NCBI GenBank assembly: GCA_030268105.1
Contig: BSDZ01000019.1
Location: 3,039,501 to 3,103,500, forward strand
Source: Volvox africanus
Taxonomy: Eukaryota > Chlorophyta > Chlorophyceae > Chlamydomonadales > Volvocaceae
Direction: 5' to 3'
DNA length: 64,000 nt
The notes beneath the pieces are model-generated. The model ran no database searches, had not been told where the DNA came from, and was given only the letters and a program-made list of their open reading frames with translations. Position numbers and translations under genes: made by a program. Positions 11,190-25,421 of this stretch are shown here, in pieces. Numbering within the stretch: the first letter of the stretch is position 1; each line of letters begins with the position of its first letter.

Positions 11190-12860
11190 ATGGAGACCCA
11201 AACAAAGTCACCAAGAGCCACAGTTACACATCGAGCAGGCCCCCAAAATTATATAGCCTTTTCCGGCAAGCACCATAGCAGCTTTGCGTAGGTGTGAAAA
11301 TTGACCATGAAAATTGACCATGAAAATTGACCATGTGTGAGACATACTCTATGATCCCAATGCTTCCCAAATCCAGACATATTGCAAGGCAGATTAGTTC
11401 AATCGCTGCACGGGAATGAATACTTCAACGGATTCACGCCACAATTTTCAGCACGGATATTATTTTGTCATCGCATAAAAAACGTCATGCACATTTTAAG
11501 GGGAAGGCTTGGAACCAGGCTCAGAAGAAACTAACTATCCATATATCCCTAAAACAGCCATCTGTTCAATTGGTATCCCCTGAAGTAAGCAGAATCAGTA
11601 TACGAAAGGATCATGATCGTGGTGAGCCATCAAAGCGGAACAGGTCATATGAGCAGGCCGCCATCAACAAAGCCGTCCGCGACAACGTGCCGTACAACCT
11701 CGACAGCAGCCTGAAGAATCCACGGGTCCTCATTGCGAAGGATATTCAACGTGTGCCGCATCTGCAGCCCGTTTGGGATAAGTGCTTTGCTGCTGGCTTT
11801 GCACAAGTGGCTGACTTACAGCCAAGAGTTACGGTCGACTGCTTCAAGAAGAAATGGCAAAAGTAAGTACATGTTTATTTTCCTACTGTTATGCTTCTAG
11901 TGATTATCTTGTTTGTGGTCATCATACATGCCATCCATATCATTAGCTTACTTTCAGTGGGGACAGACAACAATAGAATGAAGCATGCACAGTATAAAAA
12001 GTAAGCACTTTTATTCAGTGCATCCCATGTACTTTGTAGATACGCAACGAATTACAATGCCCAACATGCAAGGTACGAAAAGGTGAAGGCCACCCAAAAG
12101 GAGGAACTTGCCTGCAAGCCAGGTTTGTGAGCTCGTACTGCTACTTGTCATACATTAACTTTTTACAACATATTTTGATCAGGTTGTTTGATAAAAGAAT
12201 CCTTTCTATGTATTTTGAAAAAGGGAATATGGGGTGAACGCGGCCAAAGATTTGTTTTACGACAAAGGACATGCCATGCCACTTACGCTATGTACGGGAT
12301 TACGAAAACTTTCGACAATGATGTGTATCATGGCATCTGGCGTTGATGTTCGTCTTCACATTATTTTTATGTAGATGAGTTTGAGAAGAAGCCATGAAAG
12401 AAGCTGTGGAACAAGGAGTCTTGGGCAGCCTGGAGGAGCTTCAAGTACATGGCATCTGGGGTGTGCAAATTTCCAGGCGCGCTTAGCAAGGTTATTGCAG
12501 GATGGGTGATGTACATTATGGATTGCATGTACAGGGATGTACAGGTCATTAATGTCCTTTAACCTGTTTTCTCCTTTTTATCTTTTATGTAATTGTTCCT
12601 ACTTTCCTCAAACATACTTCCTTTTCATGTAGGCAAAGAGTCCACAGCCCTCTAAGGCAAGGAACTCCAGCAGGAATGCTACGAACTCAAGCAAGGCGGC
12701 AGCGAAAAAGGTACAGCCCATTAATGAATATTCATCCTGTCTTCCCGTTTTTGTGAGTTGTAATGTTATATTTCGTTCTATTCTTTTAATTTGCTGCGTG
12801 CTTTGTGGTTTGATGTGGTATACGTCGATTTGTTTTTCTCTTTTTAAATAGAAAATATAA
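11190..12860 (+). CDS. Candidate spliced gene, unit 4 copy
   Basis: Exon layout as in unit 1, shifted by 10692. I see no change in any proposed exon. Confidence 0.38.
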
Positions 12861-12914
12861 GCTTATTATTTCTAAAATCCTATATGTATGTTAACGGTGG
12901 TATGTTAATGTATG

Positions 12915-13392
12915 TTATCAAGCAGGTCATCGACGCGCGGCAAAGGGTAGCGATTTTTAATCGTGGTCGCGTTCAAGCCCCTATAATCAATGCACATGCG
13001 CAACGTCCCATCCTTCTTACCAACAAACAATATCAGCGCAGAATATGGCGATGTGCTGGGCCGAACCATACCCTTTGCGAGCAGATTCCCCACTTGCCGC
13101 TTCATCCGCTCAATTTTGGCAGCCTAACCTGTACATAGATTGTGAAATGGGTTGTGCTCGAACACAAAGGGGATCATATAATCAGCAGGTAACATAGGTG
13201 GGAGCCCCAGGATGACATATGCATCAATATAATTTGGCAATAGGGGGGCTGCGACCTCAGGATCTTTCACAAGAGACTGCGCGGTGGTAACAACCAATTG
13301 CACCCAAGGCCTCACAAGCAATTCATGGATGCCTTCCCTTATCACTTGATAAGCTACTCGTACATCCTTCAAGCTTGGGTTCTTTATTTCGG
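12915..13392 (-). pseudogene. Ty3/gypsy pol fragment, unit 4
   Basis: No difference from the unit 1 fragment was noticed; in-frame TAG at 13124-13126. Confidence 0.84.
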
Positions 13393-14753
13393 CGGACGAA
13401 CGCCGCTAACGAAATTAACCACAGGCTCCGCACAGTTCCGCCCTCCTCTGGTGTGACATCTTAGTACGACAGACAAGGTACCTTAGGCGATAGGTTCCCT
13501 TTTGCACAATGGCCAATAGTGCTGGATTCCATATCGATGCGCCGGCGGTACTGTCGTTATGTCGCGGCACCCAATGTCCATGTAGTGCTGTCTCCGGGAG
13601 ACCTTGTTGCACTCATTGGGCCCTAACACACAGAGGGTCCTTCGTCGACTAAGGGTGATCCTGCCCACGATGGGATGGGATGCTTATCCTCATCAACGAG
13701 GATAACCTGAACACTTAGACTACTATGGGATCAACCCCATCATGCTTATCACTTATTTGAGATAAGGTCGTCAGTAACACCGGTAATACTTAGGTGTCCC
13801 AAAATTTCAGTCAACAAAATCGATTTTGTTGCCATCCAAAAGAGTCAAACGTGGCGTACATCCGCATCATACCTACAATCCATGCTAGTCAGCAGAAAAG
13901 GATCCGTTAGAAGCACATAAATATTAATCATCGAGTATATTAACACTATAACAAGAGATTCGTGCGTTAGGCTCGCGTTAGGCTGCGTTAGGGCGCGTAT
14001 GTGTGCGTAAGGCTGCGTTTTGTGCGTTAGAGATTGCGTTAGCCTAACGCGAGCCTAACACAAAGAAATAGAAAACTTGACAGAACGACTGTTATAGTGC
14101 GTCGTTTCAAGTTTGTTTAAATGAAAACAATATTTATTTATAATGAGTATAAAAGTTCCCTGCAATTTTTATTACGTTTCGTGGTGCTCGAAAATCGGGG
14201 GCTTGCGTATGTTCTAACGCGAGCTGTACGCAAACCTAACGCACGCGTTAACTTTACGCAAACAGCTTGCGTATATCTTGCGTACAGTGCGTTACCATAC
14301 GCACGTAACGCACTGTAACGCAGTTTACGCAAAGTTTATGTAGATAGCGCATAATAATGTTCGGAGCACGGGTTCGCCGGATTTATTTAGTTTGCTTACT
14401 TGCTCTTATTGTGCAGTAGCATTGGAGACTTTGTGCATAAAATATCTTCAAAGTTAATTTCAATTTAGGATAGCGCTATGAATACTAGTCGTTGTACAAG
14501 AGATTGCTCTGGTGAACGCTTGTTAAAATTGCTAAATCGCTACCATTATATGGATTTAGAACCTGTACATGTGGCTTACTTTGTAACATAAAACTCTTAA
14601 GTGCCACACATGTCTGTTCATGGCTACTTTCTAGTTATGGAAGGGTTTCTAATTATTGAGCAGCAAGCTGCCGGAGTTAGCAAGCGTGGGTAAGGATCGC
14701 AGAAAGTTGGCAACAGCAAACCTTACACAGTAGCCAGGCAACTATGTTTCCAG

Positions 14754-16424
14754 ATGGAGACCCAAACAAAGTCACCAAGAGCCACAGTTACACATCGAGC
14801 AGGCCCCCAAAATTATATAGCCTTTTCCGGCAAGCACCATAGCAGCTTTGCGTAGGTGTGAAAATTGACCATGAAAATTGACCATGAAAATTGACCATGT
14901 GTGAGACATACTCTATGATCCCAATGCTTCCCAAATCCAGACATATTGCAAGGCAGATTAGTTCAATCGCTGCACGGGAATGAATACTTCAACGGATTCA
15001 CGCCACAATTTTCAGCACGGATATTATTTTGTCATCGCATAAAAAACGTCATGCACATTTTAAGGGGAAGGCTTGGAACCAGGCTCAGAAGAAACTAACT
15101 ATCCATATATCCCTAAAACAGCCATCTGTTCAATTGGTATCCCCTGAAGTAAGCAGAATCAGTATACGAAAGGATCATGATCGTGGTGAGCCATCAAAGC
15201 GGAACAGGTCATATGAGCAGGCCGCCATCAACAAAGCCGTCCGCGACAACGTGCCGTACAACCTCGACAGCAGCCTGAAGAATCCACGGGTCCTCATTGC
15301 GAAGGATATTCAACGTGTGCCGCATCTGCAGCCCGTTTGGGATAAGTGCTTTGCTGCTGGCTTTGCACAAGTGGCTGACTTACAGCCAAGAGTTACGGTC
15401 GACTGCTTCAAGAAGAAATGGCAAAAGTAAGTACATGTTTATTTTCCTACTGTTATGCTTCTAGTGATTATCTTGTTTGTGGTCATCATACATGCCATCC
15501 ATATCATTAGCTTACTTTCAGTGGGGACAGACAACAATAGAATGAAGCATGCACAGTATAAAAAGTAAGCACTTTTATTCAGTGCATCCCATGTACTTTG
15601 TAGATACGCAACGAATTACAATGCCCAACATGCAAGGTACGAAAAGGTGAAGGCCACCCAAAAGGAGGAACTTGCCTGCAAGCCAGGTTTGTGAGCTCGT
15701 ACTGCTACTTGTCATACATTAACTTTTTACAACATATTTTGATCAGGTTGTTTGATAAAAGAATCCTTTCTATGTATTTTGAAAAAGGGAATATGGGGTG
15801 AACGCGGCCAAAGATTTGTTTTACGACAAAGGACATGCCATGCCACTTACGCTATGTACGGGATTACGAAAACTTTCGACAATGATGTGTATCATGGCAT
15901 CTGGCGTTGATGTTCGTCTTCACATTATTTTTATGTAGATGAGTTTGAGAAGAAGCCATGAAAGAAGCTGTGGAACAAGGAGTCTTGGGCAGCCTGGAGG
16001 AGCTTCAAGTACATGGCATCTGGGGTGTGCAAATTTCCAGGCGCGCTTAGCAAGGTTATTGCAGGATGGGTGATGTACATTATGGATTGCATGTACAGGG
16101 ATGTACAGGTCATTAATGTCCTTTAACCTGTTTTCTCCTTTTTATCTTTTATGTAATTGTTCCTACTTTCCTCAAACATACTTCCTTTTCATGTAGGCAA
16201 AGAGTCCACAGCCCTCTAAGGCAAGGAACTCCAGCAGGAATGCTACGAACTCAAGCAAGGCGGCAGCGAAAAAGGTACAGCCCATTAATGAATATTCATC
16301 CTGTCTTCCCGTTTTTGTGAGTTGTAATGTTATATTTCGTTCTATTCTTTTAATTTGCTGCGTGCTTTGTGGTTTGATGTGGTATACGTCGATTTGTTTT
16401 TCTCTTTTTAAATAGAAAATATAA
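14754..16424 (+). CDS. Candidate spliced gene, unit 5 copy
   Basis: Exon layout as in unit 1, shifted by 14256. I see no change in any proposed exon. Confidence 0.38.
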
Positions 16425-16478
16425 GCTTATTATTTCTAAAATCCTATATGTATGTTAACGGTGGTATGTTAATGTATG

Positions 16479-16956
16479 TTATCAAGCAGGTCATCGACGC
16501 GCGGCAAAGGGTAGCGATTTTTAATCGTGGTCGCGTTCAAGCCCCTATAATCAATGCACATGCGCAACGTCCCATCCTTCTTACCAACAAACAATATCAG
16601 CGCAGAATATGGCGATGTGCTGGGCCGAACCATACCCTTTGCGAGCAGATTCCCCACTTGCCGCTTCATCCGCTCAATTTTGGCAGCCTAACCTGTACAT
16701 AGATTGTGAAATGGGTTGTGCTCGAACACAAAGGGGATCATATAATCAGCAGGTAACATAGGTGGGAGCCCCAGGATGACATATGCATCAATATAATTTG
16801 GCAATAGGGGGGCTGCGACCTCAGGATCTTTCACAAGAGACTGCGCGGTGGTAACAACCAATTGCACCCAAGGCCTCACAAGCAATTCATGGATGCCTTC
16901 CCTTATCACTTGATAAGCTACTCGTACATCCTTCAAGCTTGGGTTCTTTATTTCGG
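16479..16956 (-). pseudogene. Ty3/gypsy pol fragment, unit 5
   Basis: No difference from the unit 1 fragment was noticed; in-frame TAG at 16688-16690. Confidence 0.84.
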
Positions 16957-18317
16957 CGGACGAACGCCGCTAACGAAATTAACCACAGGCTCCGCACAGT
17001 TCCGCCCTCCTCTGGTGTGACATCTTAGTACGACAGACAAGGTACCTTAGGCGATAGGTTCCCTTTTGCACAATGGCCAATAGTGCTGGATTCCATATCG
17101 ATGCGCCGGCGGTACTGTCGTTATGTCGCGGCACCCAATGTCCATGTAGTGCTGTCTCCGGGAGACCTTGTTGCACTCATTGGGCCCTAACACACAGAGG
17201 GTCCTTCGTCGACTAAGGGTGATCCTGCCCACGATGGGATGGGATGCTTATCCTCATCAACGAGGATAACCTGAACACTTAGACTACTATGGGATCAACC
17301 CCATCATGCTTATCACTTATTTGAGATAAGGTCGTCAGTAACACCGGTAATACTTAGGTGTCCCAAAATTTCAGTCAACAAAATCGATTTTGTTGCCATC
17401 CAAAAGAGTCAAACGTGGCGTACATCCGCATCATACCTACAATCCATGCTAGTCAGCAGAAAAGGATCCGTTAGAAGCACATAAATATTAATCATCGAGT
17501 ATATTAACACTATAACAAGAGATTCGTGCGTTAGGCTCGCGTTAGGCTGCGTTAGGGCGCGTATGTGTGCGTAAGGCTGCGTTTTGTGCGTTAGAGATTG
17601 CGTTAGCCTAACGCGAGCCTAACACAAAGAAATAGAAAACTTGACAGAACGACTGTTATAGTGCGTCGTTTCAAGTTTGTTTAAATGAAAACAATATTTA
17701 TTTATAATGAGTATAAAAGTTCCCTGCAATTTTTATTACGTTTCGTGGTGCTCGAAAATCGGGGGCTTGCGTATGTTCTAACGCGAGCTGTACGCAAACC
17801 TAACGCACGCGTTAACTTTACGCAAACAGCTTGCGTATATCTTGCGTACAGTGCGTTACCATACGCACGTAACGCACTGTAACGCAGTTTACGCAAAGTT
17901 TATGTAGATAGCGCATAATAATGTTCGGAGCACGGGTTCGCCGGATTTATTTAGTTTGCTTACTTGCTCTTATTGTGCAGTAGCATTGGAGACTTTGTGC
18001 ATAAAATATCTTCAAAGTTAATTTCAATTTAGGATAGCGCTATGAATACTAGTCGTTGTACAAGAGATTGCTCTGGTGAACGCTTGTTAAAATTGCTAAA
18101 TCGCTACCATTATATGGATTTAGAACCTGTACATGTGGCTTACTTTGTAACATAAAACTCTTAAGTGCCACACATGTCTGTTCATGGCTACTTTCTAGTT
18201 ATGGAAGGGTTTCTAATTATTGAGCAGCAAGCTGCCGGAGTTAGCAAGCGTGGGTAAGGATCGCAGAAAGTTGGCAACAGCAAACCTTACACAGTAGCCA
18301 GGCAACTATGTTTCCAG

Positions 18318-19988
18318 ATGGAGACCCAAACAAAGTCACCAAGAGCCACAGTTACACATCGAGCAGGCCCCCAAAATTATATAGCCTTTTCCGGCAAGCA
18401 CCATAGCAGCTTTGCGTAGGTGTGAAAATTGACCATGAAAATTGACCATGAAAATTGACCATGTGTGAGACATACTCTATGATCCCAATGCTTCCCAAAT
18501 CCAGACATATTGCAAGGCAGATTAGTTCAATCGCTGCACGGGAATGAATACTTCAACGGATTCACGCCACAATTTTCAGCACGGATATTATTTTGTCATC
18601 GCATAAAAAACGTCATGCACATTTTAAGGGGAAGGCTTGGAACCAGGCTCAGAAGAAACTAACTATCCATATATCCCTAAAACAGCCATCTGTTCAATTG
18701 GTATCCCCTGAAGTAAGCAGAATCAGTATACGAAAGGATCATGATCGTGGTGAGCCATCAAAGCGGAACAGGTCATATGAGCAGGCCGCCATCAACAAAG
18801 CCGTCCGCGACAACGTGCCGTACAACCTCGACAGCAGCCTGAAGAATCCACGGGTCCTCATTGCGAAGGATATTCAACGTGTGCCGCATCTGCAGCCCGT
18901 TTGGGATAAGTGCTTTGCTGCTGGCTTTGCACAAGTGGCTGACTTACAGCCAAGAGTTACGGTCGACTGCTTCAAGAAGAAATGGCAAAAGTAAGTACAT
19001 GTTTATTTTCCTACTGTTATGCTTCTAGTGATTATCTTGTTTGTGGTCATCATACATGCCATCCATATCATTAGCTTACTTTCAGTGGGGACAGACAACA
19101 ATAGAATGAAGCATGCACAGTATAAAAAGTAAGCACTTTTATTCAGTGCATCCCATGTACTTTGTAGATACGCAACGAATTACAATGCCCAACATGCAAG
19201 GTACGAAAAGGTGAAGGCCACCCAAAAGGAGGAACTTGCCTGCAAGCCAGGTTTGTGAGCTCGTACTGCTACTTGTCATACATTAACTTTTTACAACATA
19301 TTTTGATCAGGTTGTTTGATAAAAGAATCCTTTCTATGTATTTTGAAAAAGGGAATATGGGGTGAACGCGGCCAAAGATTTGTTTTACGACAAAGGACAT
19401 GCCATGCCACTTACGCTATGTACGGGATTACGAAAACTTTCGACAATGATGTGTATCATGGCATCTGGCGTTGATGTTCGTCTTCACATTATTTTTATGT
19501 AGATGAGTTTGAGAAGAAGCCATGAAAGAAGCTGTGGAACAAGGAGTCTTGGGCAGCCTGGAGGAGCTTCAAGTACATGGCATCTGGGGTGTGCAAATTT
19601 CCAGGCGCGCTTAGCAAGGTTATTGCAGGATGGGTGATGTACATTATGGATTGCATGTACAGGGATGTACAGGTCATTAATGTCCTTTAACCTGTTTTCT
19701 CCCTTTTATCTTTTATGTAATTGTTCCTACTTTCCTCAAACATACTTCCTTTTCATGTAGGCAAAGAGTCCACAGCCCTCTAAGGCAAGGAACTCCAGCA
19801 GGAATGCTACGAACTCAAGCAAGGCGGCAGCGAAAAAGGTACAGCCCATTAATGAATATTCATCCTGTCTTCCCGTTTTTGTGAGTTGTAATTTTATATT
19901 TCGTTCTATTCTTTTAATTTGCTGCGTGCTTTGTGGTTTGATGTGGTATACGTCGATTTGTTTTTCTCTTTTTAAATAGAAAATATAA
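18318..19988 (+). CDS. Candidate spliced gene, unit 6 copy
   Basis: Exon layout as in unit 1, shifted by 17820. The differences lie only in introns (C at 19703, T at 19893). Confidence 0.38.
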
Positions 19989-20042
19989 GCTTATTATTTC
20001 TAAAATCCTATATGTATGTTAACGGTGGTATGTTAATGTATG

Positions 20043-20520
20043 TTATCAAGCAGGTCATCGACGCGCGGCAAAGGGTAGCGATTTTTAATCGTGGTCGCGT
20101 TCAAGCCCCTATAATCAATGCACATGCGCAACGTCCCATCCTTCTTACCAACAAACAATATCAGCGCAGAATATGGCGATGTGCTGGGCCGAACCATACC
20201 CTTTGCGAGCAGATTCCCCACTTGCCGCTTCATCCGCTCAATTTTGGCAGCCTAACCTGTACATAGATTGTGAAATGGGTTGTGCTCGAACACAAAGGGG
20301 ATCATATAATCAGCAGGTAACATAGGTGGGAGCCCCAGGATGACATATGCATCAATATAATTTGGCAATAGGGGGGCTGCGACCTCAGGATCTTTCACAA
20401 GAGACTGCGCGGTGGTAACAACCAATTGCACCCAAGGCCTCACAAGCAATTCATGGATGCCTTCCCTTATCACTTGATAAGCTACTCGTACATCCTTCAA
20501 GCTTGGGTTCTTTATTTCGG
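20043..20520 (-). pseudogene. Ty3/gypsy pol fragment, unit 6
   Basis: No difference from the unit 1 fragment was noticed; in-frame TAG at 20252-20254. Confidence 0.84.
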
Positions 20521-21881
20521 CGGACGAACGCCGCTAACGAAATTAACCACAGGCTCCGCACAGTTCCGCCCTCCTCTGGTGTGACATCTTAGTACGACAG
20601 ACAAGGTACCTTAGGCGATAGGTTCCCTTTTGCACAATGGCCAATAGTGCTGGATTCCATATCGATGCGCCGGCGGTACTGTCGTTATGTCGCGGCACCC
20701 AATGTCCATGTAGTGCTGTCTCCGGGAGACCTTGTTGCACTCATTGGGCCCTAACACACAGAGGGTCCTTCGTCGACTAAGGGTGATCCTGCCCACGATG
20801 GGATGGGATGCTTATCCTCATCAACGAGGATAACCTGAACACTTAGACTACTATGGGATCAACCCCATCATGCTTATCACTTATTTGAGATAAGGTCGTC
20901 AGTAACACCGGTAATACTTAGGTGTCCCAAAATTTCAGTCAACAAAATCGATTTTGTTGCCATCCAAAAGAGTCAAACGTGGCGTACATCCGCATCATAC
21001 CTACAATCCATGCTAGTCAGCAGAAAAGGATCCGTTAGAAGCACATAAATATTAATCATCGAGTATATTAACACTATAACAAGAGATTCGTGCGTTAGGC
21101 TCGCGTTAGGCTGCGTTAGGGCGCGTATGTGTGCGTAAGGCTGCGTTTTGTGCGTTAGAGATTGCGTTAGCCTAACGCGAGCCTAACACAAAGAAATAGA
21201 AAACTTGACAGAACGACTGTTATAGTGCGTCGTTTCAAGTTTGTTTAAATGAAAACAATATTTATTTATAATGAGTATAAAAGTTCCCTGCAATTTTTAT
21301 TACGTTTCGTGGTGCTCGAAAATCGGGGGCTTGCGTATGTTCTAACGCGAGCTGTACGCAAACCTAACGCACGCGTTAACTTTACGCAAACAGCTTGCGT
21401 ATATCTTGCGTACAGTGCGTTACCATACGCACGTAACGCACTGTAACGCAGTTTACGCAAAGTTTATGTAGATAGCGCATAATAATGTTCGGAGCACGGG
21501 TTCGCCGGATTTATTTAGTTTGCTTACTTGCTCTTATTGTGCAGTAGCATTGGAGACTTTGTGCATAAAATATCTTCAAAGTTAATTTCAATTTAGGATA
21601 GCGCTATGAATACTAGTCGTTGTACAAGAGATTGCTCTGGTGAACGCTTGTTAAAATTGCTAAATCGCTACCATTATATGGATTTAGAACCTGTACATGT
21701 GGCTTACTTTGTAACATAAAACTCTTAAGTGCCACACATGTCTGTTCATGGCTACTTTCTAGTTATGGAAGGGTTTCTAATTATTGAGCAGCAAGCTGCC
21801 GGAGTTAGCAAGCGTGGGTAAGGATCGCAGAAAGTTGGCAACAGCAAACCTTACACAGTAGCCAGGCAACTATGTTTCCAG

Positions 21882-23528
21882 ATGGAGACCCAAACAAAGT
21901 CACCAAGAGCCACAGTTACAATAGCCTTTTCCGGCAAGCACCATAGCAGCTTTGCGTAGGTGTGAAAATTGACCATGAAAATTGACCATGAAAATTGACC
22001 ATGTGTGAGACATACTCTATGACCCCAATGCTTCCCAAATCCAGACATATTGCAAGGCAGATTAGTTCAATCGCTGCACGGGAATGAATACTTCAACGGA
22101 TTCACGCCACAATTTTCAGCACGGTTATTATTTTGTCATCGCATAAAAAACGTCATGCACATTTTAAGGGGAAGGCTTGGAACCAGGCTCAGAAGAAACT
22201 AACTATCCATATATCCCTAAAACAGCCATCTGTTCAATTGGTATCCCCTGAAGTAAGCAGAATCAGTATACGAAAGGATCATGATCGTGGTGAGCCATCA
22301 AAGCGGAACAGGTCATATGAGCAGGCCGCCATCAACAAAGCCGTCCGCGACAACGTGCCGTACAACCTCGACAGCAGCCTGAAGAATCCACGGGTCCTCA
22401 TTGCGAAGGATATTCAACGTGTGCCGCATCTGCAGCCCGTTTGGGATAAGTGCTTTGCTGCTGGCTTTGCACAAGTGGCTGACTTACAGCCAAGAGTTAC
22501 GGTCGACTGCTTCAAGAAGAAATGGCAAAAGTAAGTACATGTTTATTTTCCTACTGTTATGCTTCTAGTGATTATCTTGTTTGTGGTCATCATACATGCC
22601 ATCCATATCATTAGCTTACTTTCAGTGGGGACAGACAACAATAGAATGAAGCATGCACAGTATAAAAAGTAAGCACTTTTATTCAGTGCATCCCATGTAC
22701 TTTGTAGATACGCAACGAATTACAATGCCCAACATGCAAGGTACGAAAAGGTGAAGGCCACCCAAAAGGAGGAACTTGCCTGCAAGCCAGGTTTGTGAGC
22801 TCGTACTGCTACTTGTCATACATTAACTTTTTACAACATATTTTGATCAGGTTGTTTGATAAAAGAATCCTTTCTATGTATTTTGAAAAAGGGAATATGG
22901 GGTGAACGCGGCCAAAGATTTGTTTTACGACAAAGGACATGCCATGCCACTTACGCTATGTACGGGATTACGAAAACTTTCGACAATGATGTGTATCATG
23001 GCATCTGGCGTTGATGTTCGTCTTCACATTATTTTTATGTAGATGAGTTTGAGAAGAAGCCATGAAAGAAGCTGTGGAACAAGGAGTCTTGGGCAGCCTG
23101 GAGGAGCTTCAAGTACATGGCATCTGGGGTGTGCAAATTTCCAGGCGCGCTTAGCAAGGTTATTGCAGGATGGGTGATGTACATTATGGATTGCATGTAC
23201 AGGGATGTACAGGTCATTAATGTCCTTTAACCTGTTTTCTCCTTTTTATCTTTTATGTAATTGTTCCTACTTTCCTCAAACATACTTCCTTTTCATGTAG
23301 GCAAAGAGTCCACAGCCCTCTAAGGCAAGGAACTCCAGCAGGAATGCTACGAACTCAAGCAAGGCGGCAGCGAAAAAGGTACAGCCCATTAATGAATATT
23401 CATCCTGTCTTCCCGTTTTTGTGAGTTGTAATTTTATATTTCGTTCTATTCTTTTAATTTGCTGCGTGCTTTGTGGTTTGATGTGGTATACGTCGATTTG
23501 TTTTTCTCTTTTTAAATAGAAAATATAA
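21882..23528 (+). CDS. Candidate spliced gene, unit 7 copy with 24-bp in-frame loss
   Basis: Exon 1 lacks 24 bp after about 21920, which removes eight codons without shifting either possible exon 1 frame. The first full codons of exon 2 change ACG-GAT to ACG-GTT (Asp to Val). Later exons match unit 1 with an offset of 21360. Confidence 0.36.
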
Positions 23529-23582
23529 GCTTATTATTTCTAAAATCCTATATGTATGTTAACGGTGGTATGTTAATGTATG

Positions 23583-24060
23583 TTATCAAGCAGGTCATCG
23601 ACGCGCGGCAAAGGGTAGCGATTTTTAATCGTGGTCGCGTTCAAGCCCCTATAATCAATGCACATGCGCAACGTCCCATCCTTCTTACCAACAAACAATA
23701 TCAGCGCAGAATATGGCGATGTGCTGGGCCGAACCATACCCTTTGCGAGCAGATTCCCCACTTGCCGCTTCATCCGCTCAATTTTGGCAGCCTAACCTGT
23801 ACATAGATTGTGAAATGGGTTGTGCTCGAACACAAAGGGGATCATATAATCAGCAGGTAACATAGGTGGGAGCCCCAGGATGACATATGCATCAATATAA
23901 TTTGGCAATAGGGGGGCTGCGACCTCAGGATCTTTCACAAGAGACTGCGCGGTGGTAACAACCAATTGCACCCAAGGCCTCACAAGCAATTCATGGATGC
24001 CTTCCCTTATCACTTGATAAGCTACTCGTACATCCTTCAAGCTTGGGTTCTTTATTTCGG
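23583..24060 (-). pseudogene. Ty3/gypsy pol fragment, unit 7
   Basis: No difference from the unit 1 fragment was noticed; in-frame TAG at 23792-23794. Confidence 0.84.
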
Positions 24061-25421
24061 CGGACGAGCGCCGCTAACGAAATTAACCACAGGCTCCGCA
24101 CAGTTCCGCCCTCCTCTGGTGTGACATCTTAGTACGACAGACAAGGTACCTTAGGCGATAGGTTCCCTTTTGCACAATGGCCAATAGTGCTGGATTCCAT
24201 ATCGATGCGCCGGCGGTACTGTCGTTATGTCGCGGCACCCAATGTCCATGTAGTGCTGTCTCCGGGAGACCTTGTTGCACTCATTGGGCCCTAACACACA
24301 GAGGGTCCTTCGTCGACTAAGGGTGATCCTGCCCACGATGGGATGGGATGCTTATCCTCATCAACGAGGATAACCTGAACACTTAGACTACTATGGGATC
24401 AACCCCATCATGCTTATCACTTATTTGAGATAAGGTCGTCAGTAACACCGGTAATACTTAGGTGTCCCAAAATTTCAGTCAACAAAATCGATTTTGTTGC
24501 CATCCAAAAGAGTCAAACGTGGCGTACATCCGCATCATACCTACAATCCATGCTAGTCAGCAGAAAAGGATCCGTTAGAAGCACATAAATATTAATCATC
24601 GAGTATATTAACACTATAACAAGAGATTCGTGCGTTAGGCTCGCGTTAGGCTGCGTTAGGGCGCGTATGTGTGCGTAAGGCTGCGTTTTGTGCGTTAGAG
24701 ATTGCGTTAGCCTAACGCGAGCCTAACACAAAGAAATAGAAAACTTGACAGAACGACTGTTATAGTGCGTCGTTTCAAGTTTGTTTAAATGAAAACAATA
24801 TTTATTTATAATGAGTATAAAAGTTCCCTGCAATTTTTATTACGTTTCGTGGTGCTCGAAAATCGGGGGCTTGCGTATGTTCTAACGCGAGCTGTACGCA
24901 AACCTAACGCACGCGTTAACTTTACGCAAACAGCTTGCGTATATCTTGCGTACAGTGCGTTACCATACGCACGTAACGCACTGTAACGCAGTTTACGCAA
25001 AGTTTATGTAGATAGCGCATAATAATGTTCGGAGCACGGGTTCGCCGGATTTATTTAGTTTGCTTACTTGCTCTTATTGTGCAGTAGCATTGGAGACTTT
25101 GTGCATAAAATATCTTCAAAGTTAATTTCAATTTAGGATAGCGCTATGAATACTAGTCGTTGTACAAGAGATTGCTCTGGTGAACGCTTGTTAAAATTGC
25201 TAAATCGCTACCATTATATGGATTTAGAACCTGTACATGTGGCTTACTTTGTAACATAAAACTCTTAAGTGCCACACATGTCTGTTCATGGCTACTTTCT
25301 AGTTATGGAAGGGTTTCTAATTATTGAGCAGCAAGCTGCCGGAGTTAGCAAGCGTGGGTAAGGATCGCAGAAAGTTGGCAACAGCAAACCTTACACAGTA
25401 GCCAGGCAACTATGTTTCCAG

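Larger units (their letters stand above)
10693..14256 (+). repeat. Macrosatellite unit 4
   Basis: Full 3564-bp unit. At the diagnostic positions 1883, 2073 and 2708 it has the same bases as unit 3 (T, G, A). Confidence 0.97.
14257..17820 (+). repeat. Macrosatellite unit 5
   Basis: Full 3564-bp unit (T, G, A at the three diagnostic sites). It is the last unit with G at unit position 2073; all units to its right have T there. Confidence 0.97.
17821..21384 (+). repeat. Macrosatellite unit 6
   Basis: Full 3564-bp unit with C at unit position 1883, T at 2073 (base 19893) and A at 2708. It is the first unit of the right-hand sub-block. Confidence 0.97.
21385..24924 (+). repeat. Macrosatellite unit 7, 24-bp deletion
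   Basis: This unit is 3540 bp because 24 bp are missing after about 21920, inside candidate exon 1. It has T at unit position 1883, T at 2073 and G at 2708. It also has GACCCC at 22021 and GGTTATT near 22124 in place of GATCCC and GGATATT. Both of those variants are shared only with the boundary unit 10. Confidence 0.97.
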
